Assembly: GCA_002946415.1 (NCBI GenBank)
Contig: NJPS01000069.1
Coordinates: forward strand, 1 to 64,000
Source: Rutstroemia sp. NJR-2017a BVV2
Lineage: Eukaryota > Ascomycota > Leotiomycetes > Helotiales > Rutstroemiaceae
DNA: 64,000 bases
Direction: 5' to 3'
Each line of letters starts with the position of its first letter. Positions within the stretch are counted from its first letter, which is position 1. The notes beneath the pieces were generated by a model. That model did not search any database, was not told the DNA's origin, and worked only from the letters and a program-made list of their open reading frames with translations. The position numbers were made by a program, and so were the translations under genes. This document shows positions 10,818 to 23,813 of this stretch, piece after piece.

Positions 10818-12462
10818 ACACTTCGATTTTTCGCTGCTCTGCTCTTCTTGTTGTTGCTGCTGGGTGATGATCGGGTCTATAAGGCGCTTCGAACGGAATT
10901 CTTATCATCTCTCTCTGTTGTTGGTTGCTTGGTTGTGTAATTGGGAAGTTCGGACACTGGACACTGGACAGTCGCATAGTAGGATGTCTACGCCCTGTTT
11001 GCGGTGTAAAATAGTTAGTTATGGAGGAGGGAAAATGGATGAGAATTGAATTTGGTATTTATCAACTATATATGTGTGTGAGAGTTTGCTTTACTGGACG
11101 GATGTTGGGTTATGGTGATGTGTTGGGTTCGTGATGCGTGGATTTGTTGACTGTGTAGTGCAATATCATGTACCTACCTGCCTACCTGCCTACCTGCCTA
11201 CCTGCCTACCTGCCTACCTGCCTACCTGCCTACCTGCCTACCTGCCTACCTGCCTACCTGCCTACCTGCCTACCTGCCTACCTGCCTACCTGCCTACCTG
11301 CCTACCTGCCTACATATCTATCTACTTATATACTCTACACATTCCTTCCTCTACAAAGCGTAAAAGCGAATATTCCCAACAGAGAGAAGACAGCTTAGCT
11401 TCGAGAAGGAATGTGAAAAGTGAGATCATACTCTACTACTCGCTGTCGGGAAGGGGAACTTCTAGTTGATTGTTTCTGCTTTTTTCTTTCTTTTCTTCCA
11501 TTGCTTTGGTTGGCTTGGGAGAGAGCTCCTTTGCATGCATGCAAGGTGTTTGTACTGTAAAAAGCAAGTGCAGTGCAGTGTAGGAAAGCACAGGACGGGA
11601 TAGGATGATTATGTCTAATGAGATAGTGCGGATAGGGTGAGATGGTGGGTGGTTAGTGGCGAACATGCGGAGAGAAGAAGAAGAAGAAAGGCGAGGTGAG
11701 ATGGAGGGGATTGGAGGGGATGGGAGATAAAAGCCTATCTATCCATCATTTGAGATGGCCAAAGTATAAGGTAGACTGCGGTGTCATGCATTCCAAGAGG
11801 AATACAAATAAGGAGGTTGGGTTGGATACGAAACGATACAGGGAATGGAAAGAAACGGAAGATATCAGGGTAATGAAATCATTCATTTATTACCTTCTTT
11901 TCTTTATAGAACTCTAATTCTGACTTGAAGAACGAAGAAAAAAGGAAAGTGACTGATTAAACTCTATATCCACATGGATGGGAAAAGCCCGTCCCCGTCC
12001 CCGTCCCCATTCTCTCTCTCATCACCCTTGTATATATGTATCTATATCCAAGCAAGAATGCGGACAAATCCCGTTCGAGGGAAAGTGAGGTGCAAGAATA
12101 TAGTACTTACTTGATCGAAGATACGAATGAAGAAGGTTGGTTTTCTTTTCTTTTTCCTTAGGAAGAGCCGCATGCTGGGCTGAACACACGGCAAGCTAAG
12201 GTATCTGCCAGCCACGACATTCGAGGTGCTTATTTGTGATTATATCATACAGAATGTGCTCTCTGCGGGTAATGTATGATCTGCGATGTATAGTCATTGC
12301 AATGTACTGAAGTACGGGTTGCGTGATGATACATATAGAGTAGTATTCGACAGTTATACTACCTTTTATGAAGTAGCTCCAGAACGTAACTATCTGAGTA
12401 GTCCTACCGCTTCCCCCGATTCATACGATCAGTAGAACCCATACGATATTTCAGCTTACCGA
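10818..12462. other. Intergenic between two convergent genes
   Basis: This is 3' flank of PRP39 and of the minus-strand gene ending at 12463. It contains the octamer array listed separately and a short GTCCCC run near 11993-12010. Small open frames here either come from the repeat or lack any sign of selection. I see no gene. Confidence 0.5.
11173..11312. repeat. Tandem octamer (CCTACCTG), 17.5 copies
   Basis: A perfect 8-bp minisatellite, 17 full units plus half a unit, starts about 350 bases after the PRP39 stop codon. Because 8 is not a multiple of 3, every frame on the strand stays open with a Leu/Pro/Ala/Cys/Tyr/Thr pattern. That produces spurious ORFs of up to 112 codons. Confidence 0.95.
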
Positions 12463-13789
12463 TTAAGAGGAAGCTCCCGTTGCAGAAAGGTACTGCAGAA
12501 TCGCCGGAAAGCTAATCTTCTTCTCACACTCAGAAAGCGAGGCCTTTTCTGCATTATAACTAGAAGTCAACCATAATCCTAATCTCATACCAACAAACAA
12601 ACAAACAAACAAGCAAAAAGAGAAGACAAACCTGAAACTGAATCGATAAGAGACTCCTCGAGTAGTGCCTCAAACTTCTCGATCGACAAGAAACCAAGAA
12701 TACTCTGAGGAGGAAGCCATCCTAAGACCAGAACATGATGCTTAGTAGCGTACTGTGTCCCAGTCCCGTTTGTTTTGTTATGGAGCCCGAATTCTAAATC
12801 TTCGGTGATGCTGCCGTATGCGATTCCGAGACGGTGAAGGACTCGGAGGTCGATGACAGCGATTTTTGGATCGATTATTTTCTGCCTCCCGATAATTAGA
12901 TTCCAGATCCGTCGAGGCGATGTACTGATAGAGATATAGTTCGTTGGCTCCAGTAAAGACCCAGTGATATGTCTTTCCGCATTGACTCTCTCTAGGGGTT
13001 GAGTGAGGTCGAATTGCTGCCAGTTACCGCATCGGATATCCCCCCGATTCGGGAAGAAAGCTGCGTGGCTATTTTCGCCGAAGAGTCGGAAAGCTATATC
13101 GACGTCTTCAACGGGGCCTTGTTATGTTAGAGTGTTTTGTAGAAGTAGAACAGATCTAGATTACCTGCCGTTAATCCAAGAGCTAAAGTGTTCAGAGCCG
13201 CCCAGCTAGCTTCCTGTCCGATGAGAGCATCTCTTCTACGTTGTTCCAGGACTTCGATATGTTGTTCTGGGGATTTTTATACATGAAAGACTGTGGAACA
13301 CTACTTTCAGGTTCGTGGTCGTTTAGGGATAGACCCGCAAGAGACAGCACATCTGAGAAGTGTATCCCCACTCTATCTTTTTCAATGATTCACTTCGCAA
13401 GATGTTGCAAATACATCAGTGCCCAGCGCCGTTCATTAAGCTGTTTAAGAACATCTTCACTGATCTCATTAAGCTGTGTATTCACTCTGGTCTCATTCTG
13501 GAGCTGTTGTGTTTCATGCAAAGACTGGTTGGTTTCGTCACTGCCGCCGCGATTCATGATTGTTATAGTCATGCCACGATCAACCCGTAGGCCGAACTGA
13601 TTTCGGGAATTCATTTGTTGCAGTTTGAGAGGGTTGGATGGATAGTAAATGGTCGAAGTGCCTTTATGTTGCTGAAAGTCAGCTACCTCTACCTGTTTCT
13701 ATATGAATTCAGGCATAGGAGGCAGTGCAGCGCAGGATATCTGTTACCTGCCAATCCAGGGCGAAAATAGGCCGGTTGGGACAACACAT
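12463..13789 (-). CDS. Fungal DUF7587-like protein with ART-like fold
   Basis: Not recognised with certainty; the C-terminal half resembles fungal proteins annotated as DUF7587. My model has six exons: 13789-13748, 13692-13415, 13372-13305, 13266-13165, 13117-12632 and 12548-12463 (353 aa). It starts MCCPNRPIFALDWQ and ends SATGASS. Introns of 55, 47 and 83 nt are solid. Those at 13373-13414 (42 nt) and 13267-13304 (38 nt) are unusually short, but both keep frame and remove a TGA and a frame change. The N-terminal half is polar and Gln/Asn-rich. The C-terminal half has FRLFGENS, then YISISTSPRR, then HHVLVLGWLPPQSILGFLS. This order looks like the R, STS and ExE strands of ADP-ribosyltransferase folds, without the Glu pair. 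An alternative is a decaying gene. Confidence 0.6.
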
Positions 13790-16700
13790 TGTAGCTGATT
13801 ATTATTATGAGGCATTGTTGGTCTGGTATATCTGCACCGGAGTGGCAAAGCTAACCGTTATATGTTGATATGATTTTGATTGGAGAGGTTTCGTGTCTCG
13901 GTGAGCACGAACTTGGATATGCACGTAGCAGAGAGAATATTCTGGGTGGGGTAGGATCGCGATGAGGGGTGGAAATATGAGGGGTGGTGTTTGCGGCCAG
14001 AGCAGACGTTGTCTGCTGATATCGGGGAGAAGGTCTGGCTGGACTGGAGTGGTGAAATCGTGAGGATGTGAGGTGAGAGGGCACAAGTACATACAGTACC
14101 GTACCAGCTGACGATACCAACCCTCATGTATCTCCGTGCTTTGATTGCTGTATTGATATCATATTACTGCTATACAGTGCTACATACAAGAAACCGTTTA
14201 ACGAACCTTTATTTCAGCAAATATAATAATTTTCCACGCCACCCCCATCCATACATACCATACTATACAGTCTGCATACCTCGCCCACTCACCCACTACC
14301 TACCAAAACCCCCTTCTTCTCCATCAACCATCCATCTCATATCTTCGAAACCCACTGCACCTCTCAGGGGCAGGTAAACGTTTCTTTCTCTCGCAGGATA
14401 CTTTCCCAATTAAGTTCACCTCACCCTCCCCTCCCTCTCTCACCCTCCCCCCCTCTTAACTTACAATCAACCCAATCACCCTCCCCCCTCCATCCCATCC
14501 CATCACACCGCCCCGCTCTTCCACTCATCACAGCGCGTCTGGCAGCAATATGATATGCTTTGGCCCACCTTTTTTTTTTTTCGCTGCCAGAACTACTGTA
14601 TGCTATGCTATGCTATGCTATGCAGGTGATGGTGATATGCATGATTTCCATGTGCGATTGGGGGGCCGAGTACGGTAGTGTGGTGGAGGTGTAATTTACA
14701 GTGGATAAGTTATATACTATGGTAGTACAGTGGATGGCGGTACCAAGTTCGGAGGATTCCGAGTTTGAGCCCGAGTTAGGTTTTGGTGGGTTTGCGCCTT
14801 GACGATGATTACAGTGGAAGTTGTGTTGTGTGAGAGGAGAGGAGAGAAAGTTTCTTAGAGGGAAGAAAATTTACGTGAGATGGCTTTGCACGACTTCTGG
14901 TTGTTGTTTGGATCTACCGTCCGAATTGAAGATAGATACTCTGTGGCTGCTGACATGCTTGTTTCGGGCTTGTTTCTTCAAGCGCTCTCGCTCATTATTA
15001 ACATGCCACTTTCTCGGTACAGGTACAGACAGGTGCAGAGGTGCAGAGGTGCAGTGCAGATACATCCGTCCATCGCATCCGTATTCCGATAACAGCATGA
15101 TACTCCTGAATCCTCTATCCGTCTGTTTTACCCCAGGCTCTGCTCACGGCTCCAGGCAAATCCGGAGAAACAATGTCAGCTGTTCGTTTTATGGTTCAGG
15201 TCAGATGAGATGGGACGAAGAGCAAGGCATTTGTGAAGGTAGTTAACTTTATGCATTGATTGACTTTTTGGGCGCTCGGAAGGCAAGTCAAGTAAAAGAC
15301 GGACTGTGTTTCATGGGATGGTGGGAGTTGAGTCATGGAGATGGTAATCTCGGGAAGGGAAGAAAGACTGCCTTTTGTTCATATTCACGTCCATGCTCAT
15401 TGTGCTACTTACTCATTCCCCCAAGCTTTTTTCGTCTGCATTGCATGCTCGCTCGGGATTTCGCTGAAGCGGGGATCGGATGGGATGGATGGGATGGGAT
15501 GGGGATATTTTGGGCCAGGGGAGGAGGGCCTGTGCGCGGTGCGTCTGTTGTCTGAGGGGCCTTTTTGTGGCGTGATTTCTTCAGTACCATGTTTGAAGAA
15601 GGGAAGGGGTGGAGTGGAGGGAGAGCATTTGGCTGGAGAAGGATTGGGATTTATATTTGATTAGATAAGTTGACCGGGTAGAGATCTGGTTGATTGATTG
15701 AATGTGAGTTGGGATGGAAGGGAAGGGTGATGGAATTCTCCTTACCTATCACACATTGCATCATGGCTATTTCTTGGTTTCTGCATTCTCGTGTCGTCGA
15801 GGATAAGGTTCGAACGTGGAAGAATAGACTGCGAAGTATTACGGAAGAATTCATTCCCTTGGCTCGTAGCTTTCCGAGAGTTCGAGAGACAGAAATGAAA
15901 GTCTGTGTTGGTTGATGCTTAACTTCCTTAGTCTGCATGTATGTACTTTCGGTAAGAGAGGTAGGTTCGCGTACCTGCACAAGTCGATTACAAAAAGGAT
16001 CCATGCCATGAACAGGTACTGGCTTAAGGTTGCTTTGCAGGTTAGGTACCTTTTCGTCAGGTACCGCTCGAACGTGCAAAGAGACGCTGGCTAATGAAAG
16101 GGTTGGCCGAGGGCGTCACTTATCTTCACGCTGCTGGCTGCAATACTTGTGATGAAGCATGGGAAGGGGGCGTCCGAATGAAGATATCCAACACACCCAA
16201 TGGCGAGGACTATTGACCCCCGACCGAGGTGCTCGTACGAATTGGGCCGAATCCGTACGCTGGAAGCCACAAGCGGGAATGCACCCCGGTAGAAGGACAG
16301 GATTGAGGGGCATGCCGTGAGTGGTCGGTGGTCGGTGGTCGGTAGCCAGCCGTAGCACTTGGGCGACATGAGACCGTTAGGTGTACTTGGTAAGTTATGT
16401 GCACAAAGATATATACAGGTATTATTTTAGTACCCACGTACATTTGGACTATAGCTCGAGGCAAATTACTATAGTCGGGGCTGCGCAAAAGTGCTCGTTC
16501 TCTTCCTTTATACTCACAAGCAATGACTCTGTCCGCTTGACTCTCTCCGTCGAAGCCACCGAAATAATGGCCCATTAATGATCCTGATTCATTCACCACC
16601 AAGAACAAGAATTTCACCTGACTGTACCGCCGTGTGTGTACTCGCAAAACCGTGTCAGAAAAAGCTTTTCCCGGAATGGCAAGGATCTTACTGGGCGAAA

Positions 16701-17738
16701 TTATCCATCTGCGAGGGCGAACACAATTCCCAATTCTGACCATCCACATCCCCATCTCACACTTTGCTTGCCAGGGATTTGATTTGACGACCGCTGCAGT
16801 TCTAAAACTCCTAGCAACCAAACAATCGTCCACTGACCACTGGCCATCGTCCGCCGTCTACCGTCATCACTCCAATGATCAATCCCGCATTCGATCAACC
16901 ACTGCCAGCTCTCTCCTTCAGTCACTTCCATCCAGTCCTGTCTTAGAAGAGCAAGAAATTTTCGTGTGCTTGCTTGATGCTTGCTTGATTGCTTGCTTGC
17001 CTGCTTCCAAGTCACACCTATCATTTTGTTTCTCTCGTTTCTTCCCATTCTCATCCTTCCTTACTGTGCCCTATAATCTATTGTCATTGTCTTATTGTCT
17101 ATTCATATTCTCCATATTCATAATTCAATACCTTCTTTCGTGCGCAATATCCTAATCCGGCCGTCATCTCGTCCCTGGATTACATCCTACCCAACGATCC
17201 ATCTGCCGCTGCTCTACTAATCCTGCCCCCTCCCCCCCCGTCCTGTGCATACGAAAGGAAAGCCTTTATACCTACCTATCTACCGTACCATACCTCAGAT
17301 CTGCAGAGCGTCTGTACCATACATATTACTTGATTCCAAAAGCACATAGCACCCCATTGCACATTCACCAATACACCACCCATATATACAATTTAATACT
17401 TCGCGCCCGGACCTGGGTCACCCAACACGATACAATTCTCACCCTGGCTCGTCTGGTTCCGAGTTTCCCATTTGCAGACTATTCCATGTTCGCCAACAGT
17501 GCCTGGACGGCCTCTAGTAAAACGTGCGACGTCAATCGAGGCATTTCGAAACTCCGAACCCAGTAACAACTACAAGCGCCACCAACAACCCTCCTACTGG
17601 CGAGAGCCTTCTTCCTTGCCTCGACCAATAGGCCCTCAGATTCTTCTGGCGGTCCCCAATACGGATACTTACACTGCATACTCGCTGTGCATAGCGAGCC
17701 TGAGGAGCAGTATCAGCAACCGATGAGCGTGCCCGGCG
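13790..17738. other. Long intergenic region upstream of BEM3
   Basis: About 3.9 kb separate divergent starts at 13789 (-) and 17739 (+). It holds pyrimidine-rich tracts near 14230-14560 and 17160-17250, a T run near 14571-14582, a (TATGC)5 microsatellite at 14599-14623 and a GGTCGGT repeat near 16323-16343. No frame shows a start plus domain or joinable exons. The part near 17739 probably contains the BEM3 promoter and 5' leader. Confidence 0.45.
14599..14623. repeat. (TATGC)5 microsatellite
   Basis: Five exact pentamer copies lie just after a T-rich run in the region between the divergent ART-like gene and BEM3. Confidence 0.9.
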
Positions 17739-20700
17739 ATGTCGCAGCTTTCCCAGCTTTCGCAACAGAGCGAAAGACCTTTTGATACTCAGCTTCCATA
17801 CCTGCCACAGGGAAGCCCCACAACTGGTCGCACTCAACCCACCACTCACTACACGAATAGTCCTTCGCCCGTCGTGGACACGCGCAATAGGTACGCTACC
17901 TCCTCTTGACTCTATATTGAGCCTCTCGTCAATTACGGCAACTTACATAGAGTTTTTGTCCTAGGTCATTTCGTAAGGCTGCTCCAAGTCCCCTACAAAC
18001 AAGCACCACACCTACTTCACCCCAAAGTAGTGCTACTCCAACCAGGAGCACATTTGCTAGAAATGGTTCTGAAGATCTTAATATCTTTACGACTACGAAA
18101 TTAACCCAAAGCCCTCTGGAAGAGGACCGTTCGCCCCAAGAGCGTCTTGATGGTCTTTTGGCCTCCGAAAAGAGTCTCTACAAGTCTAACCAGTCTGCGA
18201 ACCCATTGACGACAGAAAATCATTCCAGGTAGTTTATACTTTTGGGCGTACAACCAATCAGCCTGCTGACTTTCAATTAGATACGGCCGACCCTTACAAG
18301 ACACGAATGCTACCCCTCGAAGCGTCTCTGACCCCGTCCTAAACATTGGAGGTTCCTCTACTTCACCTACCACCAGATCACCAACTATGGCTGCCACAGC
18401 ACCTGCACATCGCGTCGAAATGGGGCGGCCACCTCCGCGGACGTCTTCAATCGACTCTGCGATCTCTTCCATATCGAGTGGTGGGCATTCGTACAAAGCC
18501 TCCCAAGATTCAAAAGCTTCGAACGGTCCGCCAGATATCGGTCTACTGATCCAAGCAGCAGGATCTGCGGAAGCAGTTATACAGCATTTGTTGAAGGAAA
18601 AGCAATCGCAAGCAGGGCAGAATGCGCAATTATGGCGATTGGTCGACAAACAGCGAGCTATGATTCTAGGCTTGAATAAGGATCTGGAGAGGGCTCTGAA
18701 GGATAAAGAGAGATACAGGAAAAAGTTGAAGGAGGGTCTGTCACACGTTACGAATCCATCGCCTGTAGATTCCACACAAGGCCCACCTTCAGAAGTTGGA
18801 TCGGCAAACTCAGAGGTGAAAACCGGCGACTCACCTACCAAGGAAGCTGGTGGTCGCCATCATGCTTCTGATGGAGTAACGGAATCTAACCATGCAGCAC
18901 CTTCTTCACCCAACGATTTTGCTTTAGCGCCCTATCCCACTACCCCTCCTGTGGGGGGTACACCAGGTCTCGCAAACATGGTGGAAGCCGAACACAAAAT
19001 GCCGTCGCCAACAAAGCACGCATTTCAACAATTCAATCCTGACTCACCACCTCTCGGCTTTGAGGCAAGCCAAAAACAACGCCAAAACCAGATGCTGTCT
19101 TCAGACATGCCTTACAACGCATCTGTTCCACCTTCTAGAAGTTTGCCCTCAGAAGCCCCACGCGGCCCACCACCGAACTCACCCCCTCCTCCACCCACGT
19201 CAGCGTCAGGACCTTCTGTGACTGTTATAGAAGCTTCACCGAAAGTTGATCGTGGATCGCCCAAATTTCCACCACCTAGAAAGGCTCCTCCGGCACCTCT
19301 CAACCTGGCTAAGAAGATCGAAGCTAGTTCTCATTTGCGCCAAGCATCGGGAGCAGGAGACGAATCTGATACGGACTATGATGATATTCTGGAAGTTGAC
19401 GAGATTCCATCATTCCCAGAGCGCGGTAGGCGAAAAACAAGAGAAGAAGACGACAGGGTACGAGAAATTGCAGCTGCCAAGGAGGCAGAAGCGAGGAGCT
19501 TATCCAAGAAAAGCTCGAAAGGCAGTATGAAGGGAAAGCCAAAGTCCAAATCGAACACGCCGAAGGAAACAACCCCAATGCCTTTGAGCCCACGACCCAC
19601 TATACCCATCTCACCCCCCGACGCGCATATGAGAGCTCTTTCACCGCCGGATGAAAATGCCGGTTCTCTGGCGGGGATATTGAATGCCTCAAGATCACCG
19701 CCACCAAAGGCAGGTGTTACTTCACCTCCATTGTTAAGTCCTGGCTTGCCCATGAGCCCAAGGCCTATGGGCATGTCTTCCCGAACAAATTCTGCGCATT
19801 CATCCTTGGCTTCACCTCCTATGTCTCCCCGTGGCATGGCGGCATTCCCTGGTGCGATTCCTTTGTCACCTCGTGCACCACGAACCCCAATCCCGCTACC
19901 ACCAGGAACGCCAATGTCTATAGCTTCACCTAGCACCATGCCGGTGCAGCCCGCGAAAGTTACGTCTCCGCAGTCAATAGTCACTGCGACTAAAACTGAA
20001 GCACTACCCCGCGTTGAAGAAAGACATACTAGCGATTCCCCGTCTCCGGACCGAAATGGAAACGTGATCTACAAGGGTCTTGTTACTGATGAATATCCAG
20101 ACCTTTTGCTTCCGCCGAATGCCCTACCCTCAATAGATGTCAAGGTAGCTTCATCCAGATTAAAGCCATCTAGAGCAAGTTTGATGTTCCCTGTCAATTA
20201 TGAAATCGACCCCGTGTTTACTCTTGCGGTATTCGCTAGGTCAGACGGTAAAGAACTGTGGAGAGTTGAGAAAGATTCTGCATCGCTAGCCCAGCTGGAC
20301 CAGATCTTGAGGCAACACCCGACATATACTGCCAAAGCTCCGGACAGGTCTCTATTCAGTGGACATGCTCCTGCTAAGGTAGATGCTAGGCGGCTAGCGC
20401 TAGATCAGTATCTTGACGAAGTTCTTAATACAGAATTAGATACCGCTTCTGCGTTGGAAATCTGCCGATATCTGTCAACGAATACTATGGAGCCGCACGC
20501 GGAGGACATGACTCCCAGCAGTGATACAGGTTCTCAGAGCCCTGTTAGGACTGGTCCGGGTGGTAGGCCTCTCAAGAATGGTTATCTGACGAAGAGAGGC
20601 AAGAACTTCGGCGGATGGAAAGCTCGATTCTTTGTCTTGGATGGCCCCGTTTTCAAATACTATGAATCGCCTGGTGGACCACATCTTGGCGCAATTAAGC

Positions 20701-22328
20701 TTCAAAATGCACAGATCGGAAAGCAACAGCATCACGCTGAGGGGTCACCTTCGAGGACAGATGGTGATGATGCTGATAATCAATATCGCCATGCTTTCCT
20801 CATCCTTGAACCCAAGAGAAAGGATTCTTCGAGCCTGGTACGGCACGTTCTCTGTGCTGAGAGTGACCAAGAGCGCGACGAGTGGGTCGAGGCTCTACTT
20901 CGGTATGTTGATTACAAGGATGATGAGGATGAAAGTTCTCCAGGCCATGGCCGCAAGAGCTCTAGTGGTCCGCATTCACATGGGCGAAGAAAGGGAAGTC
21001 AAGGGAAATCTAGTGACTATGATATGGATTTGAGAGGTGTTAGCTACGAGGCAACGAAGCCAGGAAATATCCCTCATGGTGCCAGGTCGAAGAACTCGGA
21101 TACGCCATCGCCTCCATCACATGGTTACGACAGAGATCCCATGTCCATGCCACATTCTCAATCGATGAAGTCTATCTCCGGCCCGAAGAATGCCCAAGTC
21201 ATTCAAGATCCGGCTCCTTGGGGCAATAAGCAGCTCATGGTGGCACCTGATGAGAAGATCAAGCAGAAGAAGCGGAGTTTCTTTGGATTTGGCTCTAAAC
21301 CAAGACCATCGACTGATTTGCACGAAATGGCAGCCGCACAGGAATCGACAACTAACCTGACTCAGATGTCCTACGATCAACATGGACCTATCAGGCCTGT
21401 GTTTGGCACACCACTTGCAGAGGCTGTCAAGTTCAATCATCCAGCGAATGTCAACGTCGAGCTTCCAGCGGTCATCTACCGATGCATTGAGTATCTGGAT
21501 TCACATAATGCTGCTAGCGAAGAAGGAATCTTTAGGTTAAGTGGATCTAACATAGTGATCAGACAGCTTCGGGAACGATTCAACACCGAGGGTGATATCA
21601 ACCTGGTCACCGATGATCAGTACTATGACATTCACGCCGTGGCATCCCTCCTTAAACTCTATTTGCGAGAGCTACCAACCACGATCTTGACTCGGGAATT
21701 ACATCTCGAATTCATCGCTGTTACCGAGCTACACGATCTCAACGAGAAAATCAGTGCGCTGAACGGACTGGTGCACAGGTTACCTCGAGCAAACAACATA
21801 CTTCTCAAATACCTCTCGGGCTTCCTCATCAATATCATCAACCACTCTGATACAAACAAAATGACCGTTCGCAATGTTGGCATTGTCTTCTCGCCCACTC
21901 TCAACATCCCGGCTCCTGTATTTGCTCTTTTCCTTCAGCAATATGATAGCATTTTCGGAGACCCCATCGAAAACAACCAGTCACCCGTTGAGGTCACCGT
22001 CAGTGCTCCGCCTCTATCTGCAGAAGATATTCGTTCACCTCGTCGACAGAAGTTTGCGCAAGATCTTCCCACACCAGCCTACAATCAACAATCCTTTGCC
22101 CAACAAGCACATGGCTTCGCTGGATTCAATACAATGGCTGGATCGGAATATGGTAGTCGTGGTGATAGCTTTGCTGGAACTATGCACAATGAGCAGCAAC
22201 CTACACCAAAATCGAAGAGGAGAGAGAGCAGCATGTTCGGCATGAATATGGGGCTTGGTCAGAAGAAACCAAGTGTTAATAGGATACAAGAGGATTCTCG
22301 TACGACACAAACATCTACTTTCGAATGA
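17739..22328 (+). CDS. BEM3: Bem3-type RhoGAP with PX and PH domains
   Basis: GTPase-activating protein for Cdc42/Rho in polarised growth, expected at hyphal tips and septa on phosphoinositide membranes. Exons are 17739-17890, 17965-18228 and 18281-22328 (1487 aa). The two short 5' exons carry a Ser/Thr/Pro-rich N-terminus starting MSQLSQLSQQSERP. A coiled coil lies near residues 226-290. A long Pro/Ser-rich linker follows with many SP and PPxP motifs, consistent with phosphorylation and SH3 binding. Then come PX (about 735-875), PH starting PLKNGYLTKRG (about 902-1000) and RhoGAP (about 1179-1368). The catalytic arginine finger is in GIFRLSGS (about 1222). The C-terminal tail is basic and Ser-rich. 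Domain order PX-PH-RhoGAP is that of yeast Bem3. Confidence 0.93.
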
Positions 22329-23813
22329 TATCAACTGACATAGATCTATTGCAGGTCTAGTAAACGAGGAGTCTTTCTTTGAATGAACATCGAGAAAAAA
22401 TTAATCAACTACATACACGACTTTGGACAGGAGCCTTAGACGTATCACCAACTATCATCACCATGATATATACGGCACGATTGTAATACATAATAACGAA
22501 CTTTACCAACAACTATCACCATGTGTTCCTACACTATACCAACATTCCAACCCCCCGACTTTTGTATATTACACAATTTTTTGAATTCTTGCGGCTACGA
22601 ACACGAAATTACATCACATCATCACAGCAATTGGCATAGCAAAGAGCGTTGAGAGGAGGGTATACCCAGAGACGGTTTTTTTTTTTTCGTTTCGGCTTTT
22701 TATGTCTTTGTGTTATTCATCGAAGGTTTTTCTATATTTTTTGGGGCAGGGGAGGGGGTTATATGTCACTCGAACTTCTTGAATTTGCAACATATTTTAT
22801 GATTGAACTTTTATGCGTTGGAAGCGAAGGAGCGGGTGCGGGAGCAAATTTAATTGCTAGATGAGGGTTACTCCTCGAGCGATAGGATAGGGATTATCTC
22901 GTGGGAAGCGCAACTCTCTGGTTAGGCTGGGACATGGAAAATTCATTACTTGGTGTTGTTCATACACAAGTAGAATGATCGGTTTCTGTTCATAAGCTGA
23001 GTTGAGCAATCGTTGAACGTTGGTATCATTAGAGAGAACGAGAAATGCTGATATCCAAATTCGTTGTTTCTGTAACTGGTCTGTCTTGTGTCTAGGTGAG
23101 AGTGAGAGCTGCGTGTAGTGATGGCCTCGAGGTTCATGAGTGTGCATATTGACTTGTGATGTAGGATTTGTATGTGTCACTGACTATGATGGCGTCGGGA
23201 GAACGTGCATAGGATAGGTAGGTTCGTGGAGAGACGGACTACAGGGCCGACCTCATCAATGGAGGGACCATGGCGCTCGTGGGTCTTTCTTGAGAGATAT
23301 TGTGACAGCAACGTGAGATGAAACTTGCAGACGGGATAATTGCTTGTGAGATGCTGGTGTTTCGGCGGACAAACTTCCCCTGAAAGCGCCTACAACTATT
23401 GTTATCTGTGCGGAATGGATATGGCGATGAAATAAAGGAATGCAAACCAGGTATTGACCATTGAGCTCCTGCACGTTTTCATCATTACTGCAATACAAAA
23501 CAAAACTCATCGATATCACCCTCTTGGCGCCTAGACCAACTTATCCGACATATTCCAGAAACTGGCGATATTTCACTACTTCGGACTTCTTAGTGTCGCG
23601 GAGCCCGCGCGGATCCACAGCGGACTTTTACATACTGATCCTTCGAAGAAACAGTACGTTTTCAACACCGAAGGATTCATGCTAACTTACTTAGACTTTA
23701 TATAATTACATAAGTAGTTCCCCTTCCTCCCCAGATTTTCATTTTTAGTCCGCCACTACTTCCACCTCAATTTCAACGTCACAACTCGCAAGCACCAATC
23801 CAATCCCGTGACC
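22329..23813. other. Intergenic, no gene seen
   Basis: 3' flank of BEM3 and upstream region of the hydrolase. It contains a T run at about 22676-22687 and a G-rich patch near 22741-22760. Small frames on both strands lack domains. The last 100 bases before 23814 are C-rich and probably the hydrolase leader. Confidence 0.45.

Noticed and set aside
11131..11469. Leu/Pro/Ala/Cys repeat protein
   Set aside because: Created by the non-coding octamer array, which is open in all frames of that strand.
15808..15818. GGTTCGAA-like tRNA B-box
   Set aside because: No A-box at the right distance and no cloverleaf can be drawn.
18101..18841. 246-codon minus-strand frame
   Set aside because: Antisense to the Ser/Pro-rich N-terminal part of BEM3, no domain.
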